From positions 2,232,001 through 2,296,000 of the forward strand of contig OZ252008.1 of the NCBI GenBank assembly GCA_965246995.1: a DNA stretch of 64,000 bases, given 5' to 3'. Positions within the stretch are counted from its first letter, which is position 1; every line of letters starts with the position of its first letter. Positions 35,784-44,027 of the stretch are shown in pieces. The translations under genes were made by a program, and so were the position numbers. Below the pieces are notes generated by a model. The model saw nothing but the letters and a program-made list of their open reading frames with translations. It was not told the origin of the DNA and did not search any database. The DNA is from VXRJ01 sp965246995 (GTDB lineage: Bacteria > Acidobacteriota > Vicinamibacteria > Vicinamibacterales > UBA8438).

Positions 35784-36332
35784 TCAACACGCCAGGACGC
35801 GACGTGCGCCGGCTGCCGCCTCGGCGGCGCGATCGGCGATCTCGTCCTCGGTGAGTGTGCTGAGCGGATGTGTGATGACGACCGGTTCGAGCCGTTCGGC
35901 GCCGAGTGCCGTCCGCTGCAAGTCGGCCTCGTGGACGAACGCGCTGGTGACGATGACCGCGGTGGGAACACCTCGTCCCTCCAGGCCGACCGCGTCGTGC
36001 AAACTGCACGACGTGCAGGAGCCTCAATCACCGATCGCCGTGATGACGGCGTCGGTCTCCTGTGCGATCCGGTCCAGCAGCGCGGGGTCCGCGGTCCGCG
36101 AGAAGCTCTCCTTCGAGTAGTTCCGTACCTCTGCGAAAGGGATGTCGGCGCCAAGGCGCGTTACCGTCTCGCGGAGCAGCTTCGACGCGTTCCACTTCGT
36201 GTTGTCGAGGACGCCGAGGCGGACGCCGTCGAGCGACTCGAGGCGTGGCGCCAGTGCCTGCGGCTCCGCCGTAACGGTTCCGCGCGGGTCGTAGACGATG
36301 CGGCCGTCCGGCAGTTGTCGTTCAATACCCAT
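35784..36332 (-). CDS. UGSC-family selenoprotein, in-frame UGA read as selenocysteine (copy 1)
   Basis: 182 residues if UGA at 36024-36026 is read through. The upstream half ends AVITAIGD and the sequence continues without frame change as U103-G-S-C106-T-S-C109-S-L-H-D-A-V, the motif that names the family. Both halves are conserved in the paralogue at 39665-40198. A hairpin begins 12 bases after the UGA. Without readthrough the product would be a 102-residue stub lacking every redox Cys. The protein is likely a thiol/selenol oxidoreductase. The gene starts 11 bases after the stop of the DUF-like partner, in a four-gene operon. SelB, SelC and the other Sec-machinery genes are not in the window. 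Confidence 0.88.
35995..36011 (-). promoter_or_regulatory. SECIS-like hairpin following the UGA of UGSC copy 1
   Basis: In the mRNA, 12 bases after UGA, UCGUGCA-GUU-UGCACGA forms a perfect 7-bp stem with a 3-base loop that begins G-U. Bacterial SECIS elements sit directly downstream of the UGA with a G/U-containing apical loop. The second UGSC gene has the same stem at the same distance with loop GUG. An alternative stem CUGCAC-GUC-GUGCAG competes with it. Confidence 0.65.
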
Positions 36333-36343
36333 ACAGCTGTTTC

Positions 36344-37468
36344 CTATAGTGCGCACGTGCCGTCTTCGCATTCGCCACTCGCCGGCGGACGTCCGTCAAT
36401 CGAGCGAAGGACCGGCGCTGACATGTTGCCCCAACCGGGGAGGAAGGCACTGAACCGCCCGGCGTCGGCGCCAGCGACGAAGAGATGGATGTTGTCGGGG
36501 GAGGGCACTACCGGGATGCGCCCACCCCGGTGGCGCGGATACTCGGCTGGCAGGTTGCGGTTGTAGATCTTCCCGTAGCGGTCGTGGAACGTCAGCTCCT
36601 CCCACAGATTGCGGGCGGCGTTCCAGAGATAGTCGCGGACGTCGCGCTTGGTCCAGCCCCGGGATGCGATCGTGGTGGCATGTTCGGGGCCGATGACGAC
36701 AGCGCACGATCCGCTGCTGACGGCGTTGTTGTGGGCGATCGTGCGCATGGCCGAGGCGATGCTGTCGCAGATCCCTTCAGCGTCATTCGCTACGTGATTC
36801 GTCACGCTGTGCGGCCCCTCCGCCGCGAGACAGAAGACCGTGCTGTGGTCCGGCGCGTAGCCGTGCTCGACGTGGTGCGGCTCCCACGGGCTTGCTTCTT
36901 CGTTCTCGGCGATGCAGAAGGTGTACTTGCCGGGGTGTCCGAGGGTGCTCTTGTCCAGGTCGCCCGGCCAGCCACCCCCGACGTTGAGCAGCACCAGCCG
37001 GATCGCGCGGCCGATCGTCGCGTTCGCGCGGCAGCCGGAGCCGAAGACATTCGCGCCGGCGTTCAGTCCGATAGCGCTACGGATCGGACCGTTGACCACG
37101 ACGAGCGGCGCCGCCATGTGGGTCGTAGTCTGCACACCATGCAGATTGAAGCGGCTGCTGGTGAGCGCGAGAAGCGCAGCGCGGACGACCGGCCCGTAGT
37201 CGGGACGGCAGCCGGCCAGCACCAGGTTTATCGCGAGGACCTCGCGCGTCAGGTTCCCCCAGCGGGGCGGGATACGCGCTTCGAGGTGGTCCGGATTGCC
37301 CCCGAGCGCGGCGACCATCGCATCCATGGTGGCGGGCGTGGGCGGGACGACCGGCAGGCCGTCGGTGCAGCCCTGCTCGAAGTACCACTCGACGAGATCG
37401 GCGCCATCGGGCGGCACCGTGACGGGCGCCTGGTCCGCATCGCCGCGCGGCTTTGCGGGCGCGGTCAT
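36344..37468 (-). CDS. UGSC-associated protein of unknown function
   Basis: 374 residues; ATG 37468 overlaps the upstream stop (ATGA). Conserved blocks are FEQGCTDGLPVVPPT, VLAGCRPDYGPVV, VNGPIRSAIGLNAGANVFGSGCRANATIGRA, STLGHPGKYTFCIAENEE and WEPHHVEHGY. The same blocks recur in the protein at 44107-45756, where they are fused to a thioredoxin-like domain. The C-terminus ends CEDGTCAL, a C-x4-C pair suited to redox exchange. No signal peptide or membrane segment. I do not recognise a characterised family. Position between a beta-oxidation enzyme and a UGSC selenoprotein suggests it works with the latter. Confidence 0.8.
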   Translation of the reverse strand: MTAPAKPRGDADQAPVTVPPDGADLVEWYFEQGCTDGLPVVPPTPATMDAMVAALGGNPDHLEARIPPRWGNLTREVLAINLVLAGCRPDYGPVVRAALLALTSSRFNLHGVQTTTHMAAPLVVVNGPIRSAIGLNAGANVFGSGCRANATIGRAIRLVLLNVGGGWPGDLDKSTLGHPGKYTFCIAENEEASPWEPHHVEHGYAPDHSTVFCLAAEGPHSVTNHVANDAEGICDSIASAMRTIAHNNAVSSGSCAVVIGPEHATTIASRGWTKRDVRDYLWNAARNLWEELTFHDRYGKIYNRNLPAEYPRHRGGRIPVVPSPDNIHLFVAGADAGRFSAFLPGWGNMSAPVLRSIDGRPPASGECEDGTCAL

Positions 37469-39582
37469 GGCCGTTGCTTGTCCAGATCGCCGAACGTCTG
37501 GCCCTCGCTGGCGAGCCGCTCCAGGAGCGGCGCGGGCGTCAGCCACTCACCATGCGTGTCCTGCAGACGCTGCATCGTCTCGTGAATGGTCCTGAGGCCC
37601 ACGAGGTCGGCCCAGAACATGGGTCCGCCGCGATACCGCGGGAAGCCGTAACCGAGCATCCAGATGATGTCGATATCGCTGGCCCGCAGCACGAGACCCT
37701 CTTCCAGGGTCTTCGCCCCTTCGTTGACGAGCGGGTAGAGGCAGCGGGCCACGATCTCGTCATCGTGCACCGCGCGCCGTTCGATTCCGAGATCGGCCGA
37801 CACCTGCGCGATCAACGTATCGATCGTGGGATCCGGGATCGGTGTCCGGTGTCCCGGGTCGTAGCGGTACCAGCCGGCATGGGTCTTCTGGCCGAAGCGG
37901 CCGAGCTCGCAGATCCGGTCGGCGATCGGCGAGTACCGCAGATGCGCCGGCCGATCGGCTGCCTGCCGCTGGCGAATGCGCCAGCTCACGTCGAGTCCGG
38001 CCAGGTCGGCCATCTCGTACGGCCCCATCGGCAGGCCGAACTCGCGGATGACACGGTCGATCTGTTGCGGCGAGGCGCCTTCTTCCAGGAGGAAGTCAGC
38101 CTGGCGGCGGTAGGCGTACAGCATCCGGTTGCCGACGAAGCTGTCGCAGTTCCCGACGAGTACCGCCACCTTGCCGAGGCGTTTGGCGAGGGCCATGGCG
38201 GTAGCAATCGTCTCGGGGGAGGTCGCGGCACCGCGCACCGTTTCAACCAGGCGCATCACATGCGCCGGACTGAAGAAGTGGGTGCCGATCACCTGTGCGG
38301 GGCGCGATGTGACGCTGGCGATGGCGTCGACGTCCAGCGATGACGTGTTGGTGGCCAGGACCGCGTCCGGTTTCGCGGTCGCGTCGATTGTCCGGAACAC
38401 CTCCTGCTTGAGCGGCAGCTCCTCGAAGACGGCTTCGATGACGACATCGGCGTCGGCCATCGCGGCAGTGTCAGTGGTCGGCGCGATCCGCGCGAGGCGG
38501 TCCTCCATCTGCGCTTCGGTCATCCGCCGGCGTGAGACGGTGCGGGCGTAGTTTCTCCGGATCGTCTCCATCCCGCGGTCGAGCGCTTCGCGCGAAGATT
38601 CCATCACCGTAACCGGGATACCGGCGTTTGCCAGGCTCATCGCGATTCCGCCTCCCATCGTGCCGCAGCCGATGACGGCTGCGTGTTCGACGGGGTGGGC
38701 GGGGGTACCTTTCGGCACATCCGGGATGCGCGTCACGCCGCGCTCCGAGAAGAAAGCGTGGCGCTGGGCTTTGGACTGATCGGAGTCGCGCAACCGGGAG
38801 AAGATCGCCCGTTCGTGCTTCAGCGCATCCGGGTAGGGGAGGTGAAGCGCCGTCTCGACGCAGTCGACGGCCGCGTAGGGCGCCTCGAAACCGCGTGTGC
38901 GGTGGTCCATCCGCTCGCGGTAGTGTCGGAAGAAATCGGGTTGATCGCGCACCGCCTCCAGATGTTCTTCCAGGATGGTGGCACGTTTCAGTGGCGCGCC
39001 GTCGTCGGCCAGTTGCCGCGCGCGGGCGACAGCGGCCGCTTCGAGGTCGCCCTCGACGCATGCGTCGACGAAGCCGTACTCCAGGGCACGCTCGACCGGA
39101 TGCAGTTTCCCGCCGACGATCACGTCGAGCCCCGCCTGCACGCCGATCAGTCGCGGCAACCGTTGCGTGCCGCCTGCTCCGGGGATGATGCCGAGCGTTA
39201 CTTCGGTCAATCCGAGGCGGGTGCCGGGGGCGGCCAGCCGGACATGGCAGGCAAGGGCGAGTTCCATGCCCCCACCGGCCGCAACGGAATGGATAGCCGC
39301 CACCACGGGTTTCGTCGAAGCTTCGATCCGATCGAGGACCGCCGGCAGCGATGGCGGGTTCGGCGGCGGCGGGTCGTTGAACTCCCGGATATCGGCGCCG
39401 CCGCAGAACATCCGTCCGGCTCCGGTGATGACGATGGCACGGAACGTGTCGTCCGCCAGCACCGCGTCGACGCGCTCGCCGAGCAGGCCCCGCATTGCCC
39501 AACTGAGGCCGTTGACCGGCGGGTTCTCGAGACGGAGAATGGCGACATCGTCGCGGCGTTCGATGTTGACATTGCCGGGCAT
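37465..39582 (-). CDS. enoyl-CoA hydratase / 3-hydroxyacyl-CoA dehydrogenase multifunctional enzyme
   Basis: 705 residues. Residues ~1-190 are a crotonase domain: GAGRMFCGGADIREF and AAGGGMELALACHVRLA are the oxyanion-hole regions, and LGIIPGAGGTQRLPRLIG carries a catalytic Glu position. Residues ~295-480 are the 3-hydroxyacyl-CoA dehydrogenase NAD domain (AAVIGCGTMGGGIAMSLANAG, ATNTSSLDVDAIAS, GTHFFSPAHVMRLVE). Two C-terminal 3HCDH helical domains follow (VGNRMLYAYRRQADFLLEEG, GYGFPRYRGGPMFW). This is FadB/FadJ-like fatty-acid oxidation. Its stop overlaps the start of the UGSC-associated gene, so it is in the selenoprotein operon. Confidence 0.93.
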   Translation of the reverse strand: MPGNVNIERRDDVAILRLENPPVNGLSWAMRGLLGERVDAVLADDTFRAIVITGAGRMFCGGADIREFNDPPPPNPPSLPAVLDRIEASTKPVVAAIHSVAAGGGMELALACHVRLAAPGTRLGLTEVTLGIIPGAGGTQRLPRLIGVQAGLDVIVGGKLHPVERALEYGFVDACVEGDLEAAAVARARQLADDGAPLKRATILEEHLEAVRDQPDFFRHYRERMDHRTRGFEAPYAAVDCVETALHLPYPDALKHERAIFSRLRDSDQSKAQRHAFFSERGVTRIPDVPKGTPAHPVEHAAVIGCGTMGGGIAMSLANAGIPVTVMESSREALDRGMETIRRNYARTVSRRRMTEAQMEDRLARIAPTTDTAAMADADVVIEAVFEELPLKQEVFRTIDATAKPDAVLATNTSSLDVDAIASVTSRPAQVIGTHFFSPAHVMRLVETVRGAATSPETIATAMALAKRLGKVAVLVGNCDSFVGNRMLYAYRRQADFLLEEGASPQQIDRVIREFGLPMGPYEMADLAGLDVSWRIRQRQAADRPAHLRYSPIADRICELGRFGQKTHAGWYRYDPGHRTPIPDPTIDTLIAQVSADLGIERRAVHDDEIVARCLYPLVNEGAKTLEEGLVLRASDIDIIWMLGYGFPRYRGGPMFWADLVGLRTIHETMQRLQDTHGEWLTPAPLLERLASEGQTFGDLDKQRP

Positions 39583-39664
39583 GGGTGGTGCGTCCTCTAG
39601 TGTGCGGCGCAACGGGGCGGCGCTGTCACGCGCGCTGCCCGGACGGTCATCGCCCGGGTCGGTT

Positions 39665-40198
39665 TCACGCGGTGACCGCGCCGACTATCGCGCCGAACGC
39701 CGCGCGCGCCTTCGCGCGCATCTCGTCGTCCGTGGCGTCCTGTATCGGGTGCGGCACGTAGACGGCCTGCTCCGCGATGTCGGGCATCCCGAGCGCGTCG
39801 GACTGCAGTTCCGCGGCCGAGACGAACTCGGACGACGCCACCATCACGGTGGGGATTCCCTGTGCTTCGTAGTCGACCAGGTCGTGCACACTGCACGACG
39901 TGCAGGATCCTCAATCGGCAAGCGCCTGAATGACCGTCCGGCACTTCTCCGCGACCTCCTGGCGGAGGTCCGCTGGCGCGGGTCGGGTGAACGTAGGCTT
40001 CCGGAGCCGAATCACGTCGATTCCGGGCGACCGCTCCCGGAGTAACGCCTCCAGCTCGTCGCAGAAGACGTCCCCCCGCGGCTTGGAGATATCGACGATG
40101 CCCACCGGCCCCGCCAACGCGGGCGGCCGTCCCGCCAGCCGTCGCGCCATAGGTTCCCGCTCGTCCGTCGGGTCGAGAATGACAATCGAATCGCCCAT
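39665..40198 (-). CDS. UGSC-family selenoprotein, in-frame UGA read as selenocysteine (copy 2)
   Basis: 177 residues if UGA at 39911-39913 is decoded. MGDSIVILDPTDEREPMARRLAGRPPA leads to VIQALAD-U96-G-S-C99-T-S-C102-S-V-H-D-L-V, and the frame stays open to 39665. It is a diverged paralogue of the 35784-36332 gene (PVGIVDISKPRGDVF against GVRLGVLDNTKWN; HDLVDYEAQGIPTVMVASSEFV against HDAVGLEGRGVPTAVIVTSAFV). The motif, spacing and downstream hairpin are kept although the rest has diverged, which is strong evidence for selection on readthrough. First gene of the operon, 82 bases upstream of the multifunctional enzyme. A weak GAGG Shine-Dalgarno lies inside a leader hairpin. Confidence 0.87.
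39882..39898 (-). promoter_or_regulatory. SECIS-like hairpin following the UGA of UGSC copy 2
   Basis: In the mRNA, UCGUGCA-GUG-UGCACGA lies 12 bases after the UGA, a perfect 7-bp stem. It is identical in stem and position to that of copy 1, and the loop keeps a leading G-U. The conserved amino-acid motif explains part of the identity, so structure and coding constraint are mixed. Confidence 0.63.
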
Positions 40199-40205
40199 AG
40201 AGATG

Positions 40206-40260
40206 GCCTCGCGCAAGCGGATTGCCACTCTACCACACCGTCTGACAGTGGGCGCGAGGC
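40206..40260 (-). promoter_or_regulatory. leader hairpin enclosing the Shine-Dalgarno of UGSC copy 2
   Basis: GCCTCGCGC and GCGCGAGGC form a perfect 9-bp inverted repeat with 37 bases between the arms, and an inner CACT/AGTG pairing extends it. In the mRNA the 3' arm GCGCGAGGC ends 7 bases before the AUG at 40198 and contains the only plausible Shine-Dalgarno (GAGG). Pairing would hide the ribosome-binding site. Confidence 0.45.
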
Positions 40261-40388
40261 CCTTTGGCGGACTTGCCGCCCTCCGGGTACGCCGGGTTCA
40301 GCCCAGGCTGGAGGCCAGGACGGACAAGCCCCCTGGTTGCACCCCGGCGTCGCGAAAGAGAGCGTCGACGTCAACCGCGGCGGCAATC

Positions 40389-41464
40389 TCATGCGCCACC
40401 GTCACTCCCTTCCGGATCGCGCACACGGCCCCCCGGCATCTGGTACCCGCCGCAGAGTCCGAGCACCCTTCCACCGGCCCGCGCATGCGCGATGATGTCG
40501 TGGTCCCACCCCTGCGCGCGAAGGAATGCGAGCTCCGCCAGGGTCGATTTCGTTCCGGGCAGCAGCACGACATCGGTGTCGCGCGGGATCGGTTCACCCG
40601 GCGGGACAAAAGCGAAGTCGACGGCCGGTTCCATCCGGAGGGGATCGATGTCGTCGAAGTTCGCGATGCGTGAGAGCGTCGGCGCCAGGATGCGAAGCTG
40701 GGCCTCTCGCTTGCCCGTCGCAGTCGCCGTGGCGTTGTCGAGCGAGGCCGTATCCTCCCGCGGCAGCCGCTGGGCGGCATCGATCCAGGGGATAACACCG
40801 CGGCACGGCCACCCGGTCCGCGCTTCAATCTCGCGCACGCCGTCATCGAACAGTGCCGGATCGCCACGAAAGCGATTGATCACGAAACTGGTCACGAGTG
40901 CCGCATCGTCAGGGTCCAACACGGCACGCGTGCCGGCGATCGCAGCGATGACGCCTCCGCGATGGATGTCGGCAAGCAGACAGACCGGTGCATCCACCGC
41001 GCGCGCGAATCCCATTTTCGCGATATCCCCGTCGCGCAGGTTCGTCTCTGCCGCGCTACCGGCGCCCTCGACGATCACAAGATCGGCTTCGGCCGCGATC
41101 CGTTCGAAACTCTCGAGCACCGGTGCGAGCAGCCGATCGCGGTCCGCCCGGTAGCGGCGGCCTCCAGCGTTCCGATCGCATGTCCCTGCACAACCAGTTG
41201 CGCCCCGCGATCCGATTGCGGCTTCAGGAGTACCGGGTTCATATCGACCGTCGCCCGGCTACCAGCGGCCCGCGCCTGCAGCGCCTGCGTGCGGCCGATC
41301 TCGCCGCCGCCCGGACACACCGCGGCGTTGTTCGACATGTTCTGCGGCTTGAAGGGTGCGACCGAGAACCCCCGCCGCCGCGCGGGACGGCAGAGTCCCG
41401 CAACGACGGTCGACTTGCCGGCATCCGACCCGGTCCCCTGAATCATCAGGATCCCGGATCTCAT
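40389..41464 (-). pseudogene. cobQ: cobyric acid synthase (CobQ), frameshifted and truncated
   Basis: The first part, from ATG 41464, reads MRSGILMIQGTGSDAGKSTVVAGLCR and continues through FKPQNMSNNAAV and MNPVLLKPQSDRGAQLVVQG, the standard CobQ N-terminal domain with an intact P-loop-like GTGSDAGKS. Near 41155-41162 the frame shifts; the sequence resumes as RLLAPVLESFERIAAEADLVIVEGAGSAAE and runs to the glutaminase nucleophile region LGLCGGYQM. The frame then stops after ~16 residues, whereas a functional enzyme continues for more than 100. So the C-terminal glutamine-amidotransferase domain is lost. Adenosylcobyrate amidation cannot be performed by this copy. A sequencing error could explain the single frameshift but not the missing end. 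Confidence 0.85.
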
Positions 41465-41828
41465 GCGTCCTCCATCCCTCTTGCTTTGCTTCTCAGGCGA
41501 CAGTCCCGCGGTGGCGCCGCAAAATGCCCTGCGAGGCCGCGATCCAGACAACCGCGCACCGTAACGCGCGCAACGAGCGCATCCGATCCCAGTTCAACGG
41601 TGCAAATGTTCCGGCGCTAGCTGCCCGGTGAGGCCTGTCGAAGCGCCACGTCTGCCGCATCGTCTCCGGCCGCGATAAGGCACAGGAATAATCAACGCAG
41701 GGACTGGACGGATCGGGCTAAACTCCACGATGGTTCTCACAAGAGACCGGCAAAACCACTGGTCTTGCTGAGACGCGCAGCCGAAATATAGAATTGGTCT
41801 ATTGAGTTCACAGGGAGCAGCACCCTCT
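41465..41828. other. 364-base intergenic stretch
   Basis: This stretch lies between the cobQ pseudogene and the small DUF5678-like gene. I looked for a cobalamin riboswitch upstream of cobQ and saw none that I could support. Nothing else recognisable: no full-length frame, tRNA or clear repeat. Confidence 0.35.
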
Positions 41829-42047
41829 ATGTTCGAGAAGGAGCTCGCGTTCTTCATTGCCAACCAGAACGAACTCGTCGCGAGGCATCGCGGCAAGGTG
41901 CTCGTAATCCGAGGCGAGCGCGTCGAAGGCGCATACGAGTCCCCTCTGGCAGCGTACACGGCTGCCGAGACGCAGTTCCAGCCCGGCACATTTATGCTCC
42001 AGCCGTGTGAACCTGGTCCCGGGGCCTACACGGTCACGATTGGCTAA
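41829..42047 (+). CDS. small DUF5678-like protein
   Basis: 72 residues: MFEKELAFFIANQNELVARHRGKVLVIRGERVEGAYESPLAAYTAAETQFQPGTFMLQPCEPG. The pattern F-x-A-N-x-x-E-L-V-x-x-x-x-G-K-x-x-V-I-x-G, then a turn and Y-S-P-L-A-A-Y, resembles DUF5678. This small domain is often encoded next to an aspartyl-protease gene, as here: the next gene overlaps its 3' end. Function unknown. A TTG at 41802 with a closer GGGAG is a possible alternative start. Confidence 0.65.
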   Translation: MFEKELAFFIANQNELVARHRGKVLVIRGERVEGAYESPLAAYTAAETQFQPGTFMLQPCEPGPGAYTVTIG

Positions 42048-42619
42048 CGGGCCTGCCGCGCCGGCTCGCCCGGTCCGCGCTCGCGCATTCACAATCAAAG
42101 CGGACGGCAGGCTCGACCGGATTGTCACCGACGTTCGCGTCTGCGCTGCGTTCGATCCGGTCGCTCATCCGACCCCCCTGCCGCCGCAGGTCCAGACGGG
42201 AGCGCTTTGGGACACCTACCGGGGCGACGAAGAGTGGAATCTCCAGCGATCTCGCCCATGAACTCAATCTCACGCCGGTTGGAACGGCGACGGTCCGCCA
42301 CGCAGGCGGATCAAGCGAGCAGGCGCAGTACCTCGTCAATTTCGTGCTGCCGAACGATGTCGGCGTGGTCGGTGCGCTCGTAACCGGGCTCCCTCCAATC
42401 GACGGCTTCGGGGCGTTGCTGGGCATGGACGTCATCGCACTCGGTGATTTCTCGATCACGAATGTCGACGGCCGGACCTGGATGTCGTTCCGGTTTCCGT
42501 CTCGGGTCGGCATCGACTACGTGGTGGAAGAAGATCGAGCCCGCTTCGCTGGCGTGCGAGCCAACGATCCCTGCCCGTGCGGGAGCGGGAAGAAGTTCAA
42601 GAAGTGCCACAGGCCCTGA
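42007..42619 (+). pseudogene. retropepsin-like aspartic protease with SEC-C tail, frameshifted in the active site
   Basis: The first frame reads RAFTIKADGRLDRIVTDVRV...PPQVQTGALWDT; a second frame continues TGATKSGISSDLAHELNLTPVGTATVRHAGG to the end. Together they give the aspartic-protease signature ALWDTGAT. The DNA at 42210-42218 reads GACACC-TACC-GGGGCG, i.e. four extra bases (TACC, a near-duplication of CACC) inside the DTG codons. The second half keeps GFGALLGMDVIALGDFSITN, the family's ILG-type motif, and ends in a zinc-binding SEC-C motif (DPCPCGSGKKFKKCH). As read, the protein is dead. A start may be TTG 42040 or GTG 42007. Confidence 0.75.
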
Positions 42620-42689
42620 CTGAGCCGATCTGCGTCTCGGCCGGCCACCACCACACCGGCATCGACGACTCTTCGGCCGCGGGTTACTG

Positions 42690-42820
42690 AGCTCCTACCG
42701 TTAAGCGCCAGCGCCTCGCGCAAGGCGTTCTCGTCGGTGATACTGAGAGGCCAGCCATAGGCCGCTGCGACGGCGGCATCGAGAACTGCGACGTTGCGGA
42801 TATCCGGGAGCCGGCCCCGG
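42690..42820 (-). pseudogene. 3'-terminal fragment of a type II/BREX-like DNA methyltransferase
   Basis: On the minus strand one frame encodes LPDIRNVAVLDAAVAAAYGWPLSITDENALREALALN. The LDAAVAAAYGWP...LSDEEIL...LLALN pattern is the usual C-terminal end of large adenine-specific (Eco57I/PglX-like) methyltransferases. No upstream methyltransferase body is present. It is a relic, and may mark the edge of a deleted defence island. The rest of 42620-43136 holds nothing else I can identify. Confidence 0.5.
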
Positions 42821-43136
42821 GTCGCAAGGTCCGCAGCGCACAGGTCTTCGCGCTCGCCGGACTTTCGCCCTGGGGACGGCGATCGGTCGCCGCGCAGCCT
42901 CATCTAACCCTGTTGCGTGTTGGACCGTTGATCCGGTCTTCAAATGGCCGTTGGTTTATTTCAACACTGGGGCCAGCGTCTTTCGCAATAATTGGGGGCC
43001 GTTCTTCGCACGCCTGGTATCGCTCCCCATCCGGACGTCCGTGTCACGGTCGCCCGCGTGGGGCCGAGCGGAACGCGCCCGTGAGAGCGTAGAATCAGAG
43101 GGCTTGATGTGCTGACCGGCAAAGATGGAAATTCGC

Positions 43137-44027
43137 ATGACAAAACTCACACGGCTCGTCGTCATCGCGGCGATTCTGACAGTCGCATTTGGCGTCAGCG
43201 CCTGCTCGACGCCCGCGCCGCCGGACCAGTCGACGTCGGCGGCGCCGGTGGAGCAGCCGCCGGCAGCGCCGTCGCTCAAGCTCTACGTCTTCAACTGCGG
43301 ACACATCCGGATCGACAGCCCGGAGCGTTTCAGCATCCAGGACGACGAGACGGATGTTCGCGAACTGATCGTGCCCTGCTACGTGGTGGAGCATCCGAAC
43401 GGCAGGATGCTGTGGGACGGTGGCCTCCCCTCGGCGATGGCCGAGGCGGACGGCTGGCAGGGCACCACGAAGCTTGACCGGACGCTGGCGAGCCAGCTGG
43501 CGGAGCTCGATCTCGGTTTCGACCTCAGCTCGCTCGACTACGTTGCCTTCTCTCACATGCACTACGACCATGTCGGTGTGGCCAACGAGATCGAGGGCGC
43601 CACGTGGCTGGTGCAGGGGCCCGAGTACGAGGCGATGTTCGGGGGGGCGTCCGACGTGCCGGCAGCGCAGCCGGAACTCTACGAGAACCTGCGTGACGCC
43701 GAGCGCATCACCCTGGAGGGCGACCACGACGTGTTCGGCGACGGCCGGGTGCGAATCCTCTCGGCGCCGGGTCACACGCCCGGACACCAGGTGCTCTTCC
43801 TCGACCTGGCCGTCACCGGTCCCCTGGTGCTCTCGGGCGATCTCTACCACTTCCGCCTGAGCCGCGCGGATCGTCGCGTGCCGACGTTTAACGTCGACCG
43901 GGACGCAACGCTGGCGTCAATGGACCGGATTGAGGCGTTCGTCGAGGAGGCGGGGGCGACGTTCTGGATCGAGCACGATCTGGCTCTCTTCCAGGAACTC
44001 GACAAGGCGCCCGCCTACTACGAGTAG
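43137..44027 (+). CDS. MBL-fold lipoprotein, N-acyl homoserine lactonase-like
   Basis: 296 residues. A lipobox (TVAFGVSACS) places the lipidated Cys at residue 23. The metallo-beta-lactamase core shows SHMHYDHVG (HxHxDH), GHTPGHQVLF (third His) and LSGDLYHF (bridging Asp). The order and the GGLPSAMAEADGW segment resemble AiiA-type lactonases that hydrolyse acyl-homoserine lactones. A lipoprotein form would act outside the cytosol. Substrate is inferred only. ATG 43137 is chosen because the signal sequence starts there. Confidence 0.82.
   Translation: MTKLTRLVVIAAILTVAFGVSACSTPAPPDQSTSAAPVEQPPAAPSLKLYVFNCGHIRIDSPERFSIQDDETDVRELIVPCYVVEHPNGRMLWDGGLPSAMAEADGWQGTTKLDRTLASQLAELDLGFDLSSLDYVAFSHMHYDHVGVANEIEGATWLVQGPEYEAMFGGASDVPAAQPELYENLRDAERITLEGDHDVFGDGRVRILSAPGHTPGHQVLFLDLAVTGPLVLSGDLYHFRLSRADRRVPTFNVDRDATLASMDRIEAFVEEAGATFWIEHDLALFQELDKAPAYYE

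Noticed and set aside
35784..36332. Reading the UGA in the UGSC genes as a true stop, giving two small separate genes at each site
   Set aside because: The downstream halves have no start codon with a ribosome-binding site, the same interruption at the same motif occurs twice, and the cysteines adjacent to the UGA are conserved.
41465..41828. Possible cobalamin riboswitch upstream of cobQ
   Set aside because: I could not find a B12-box-like core or a convincing fold by eye.
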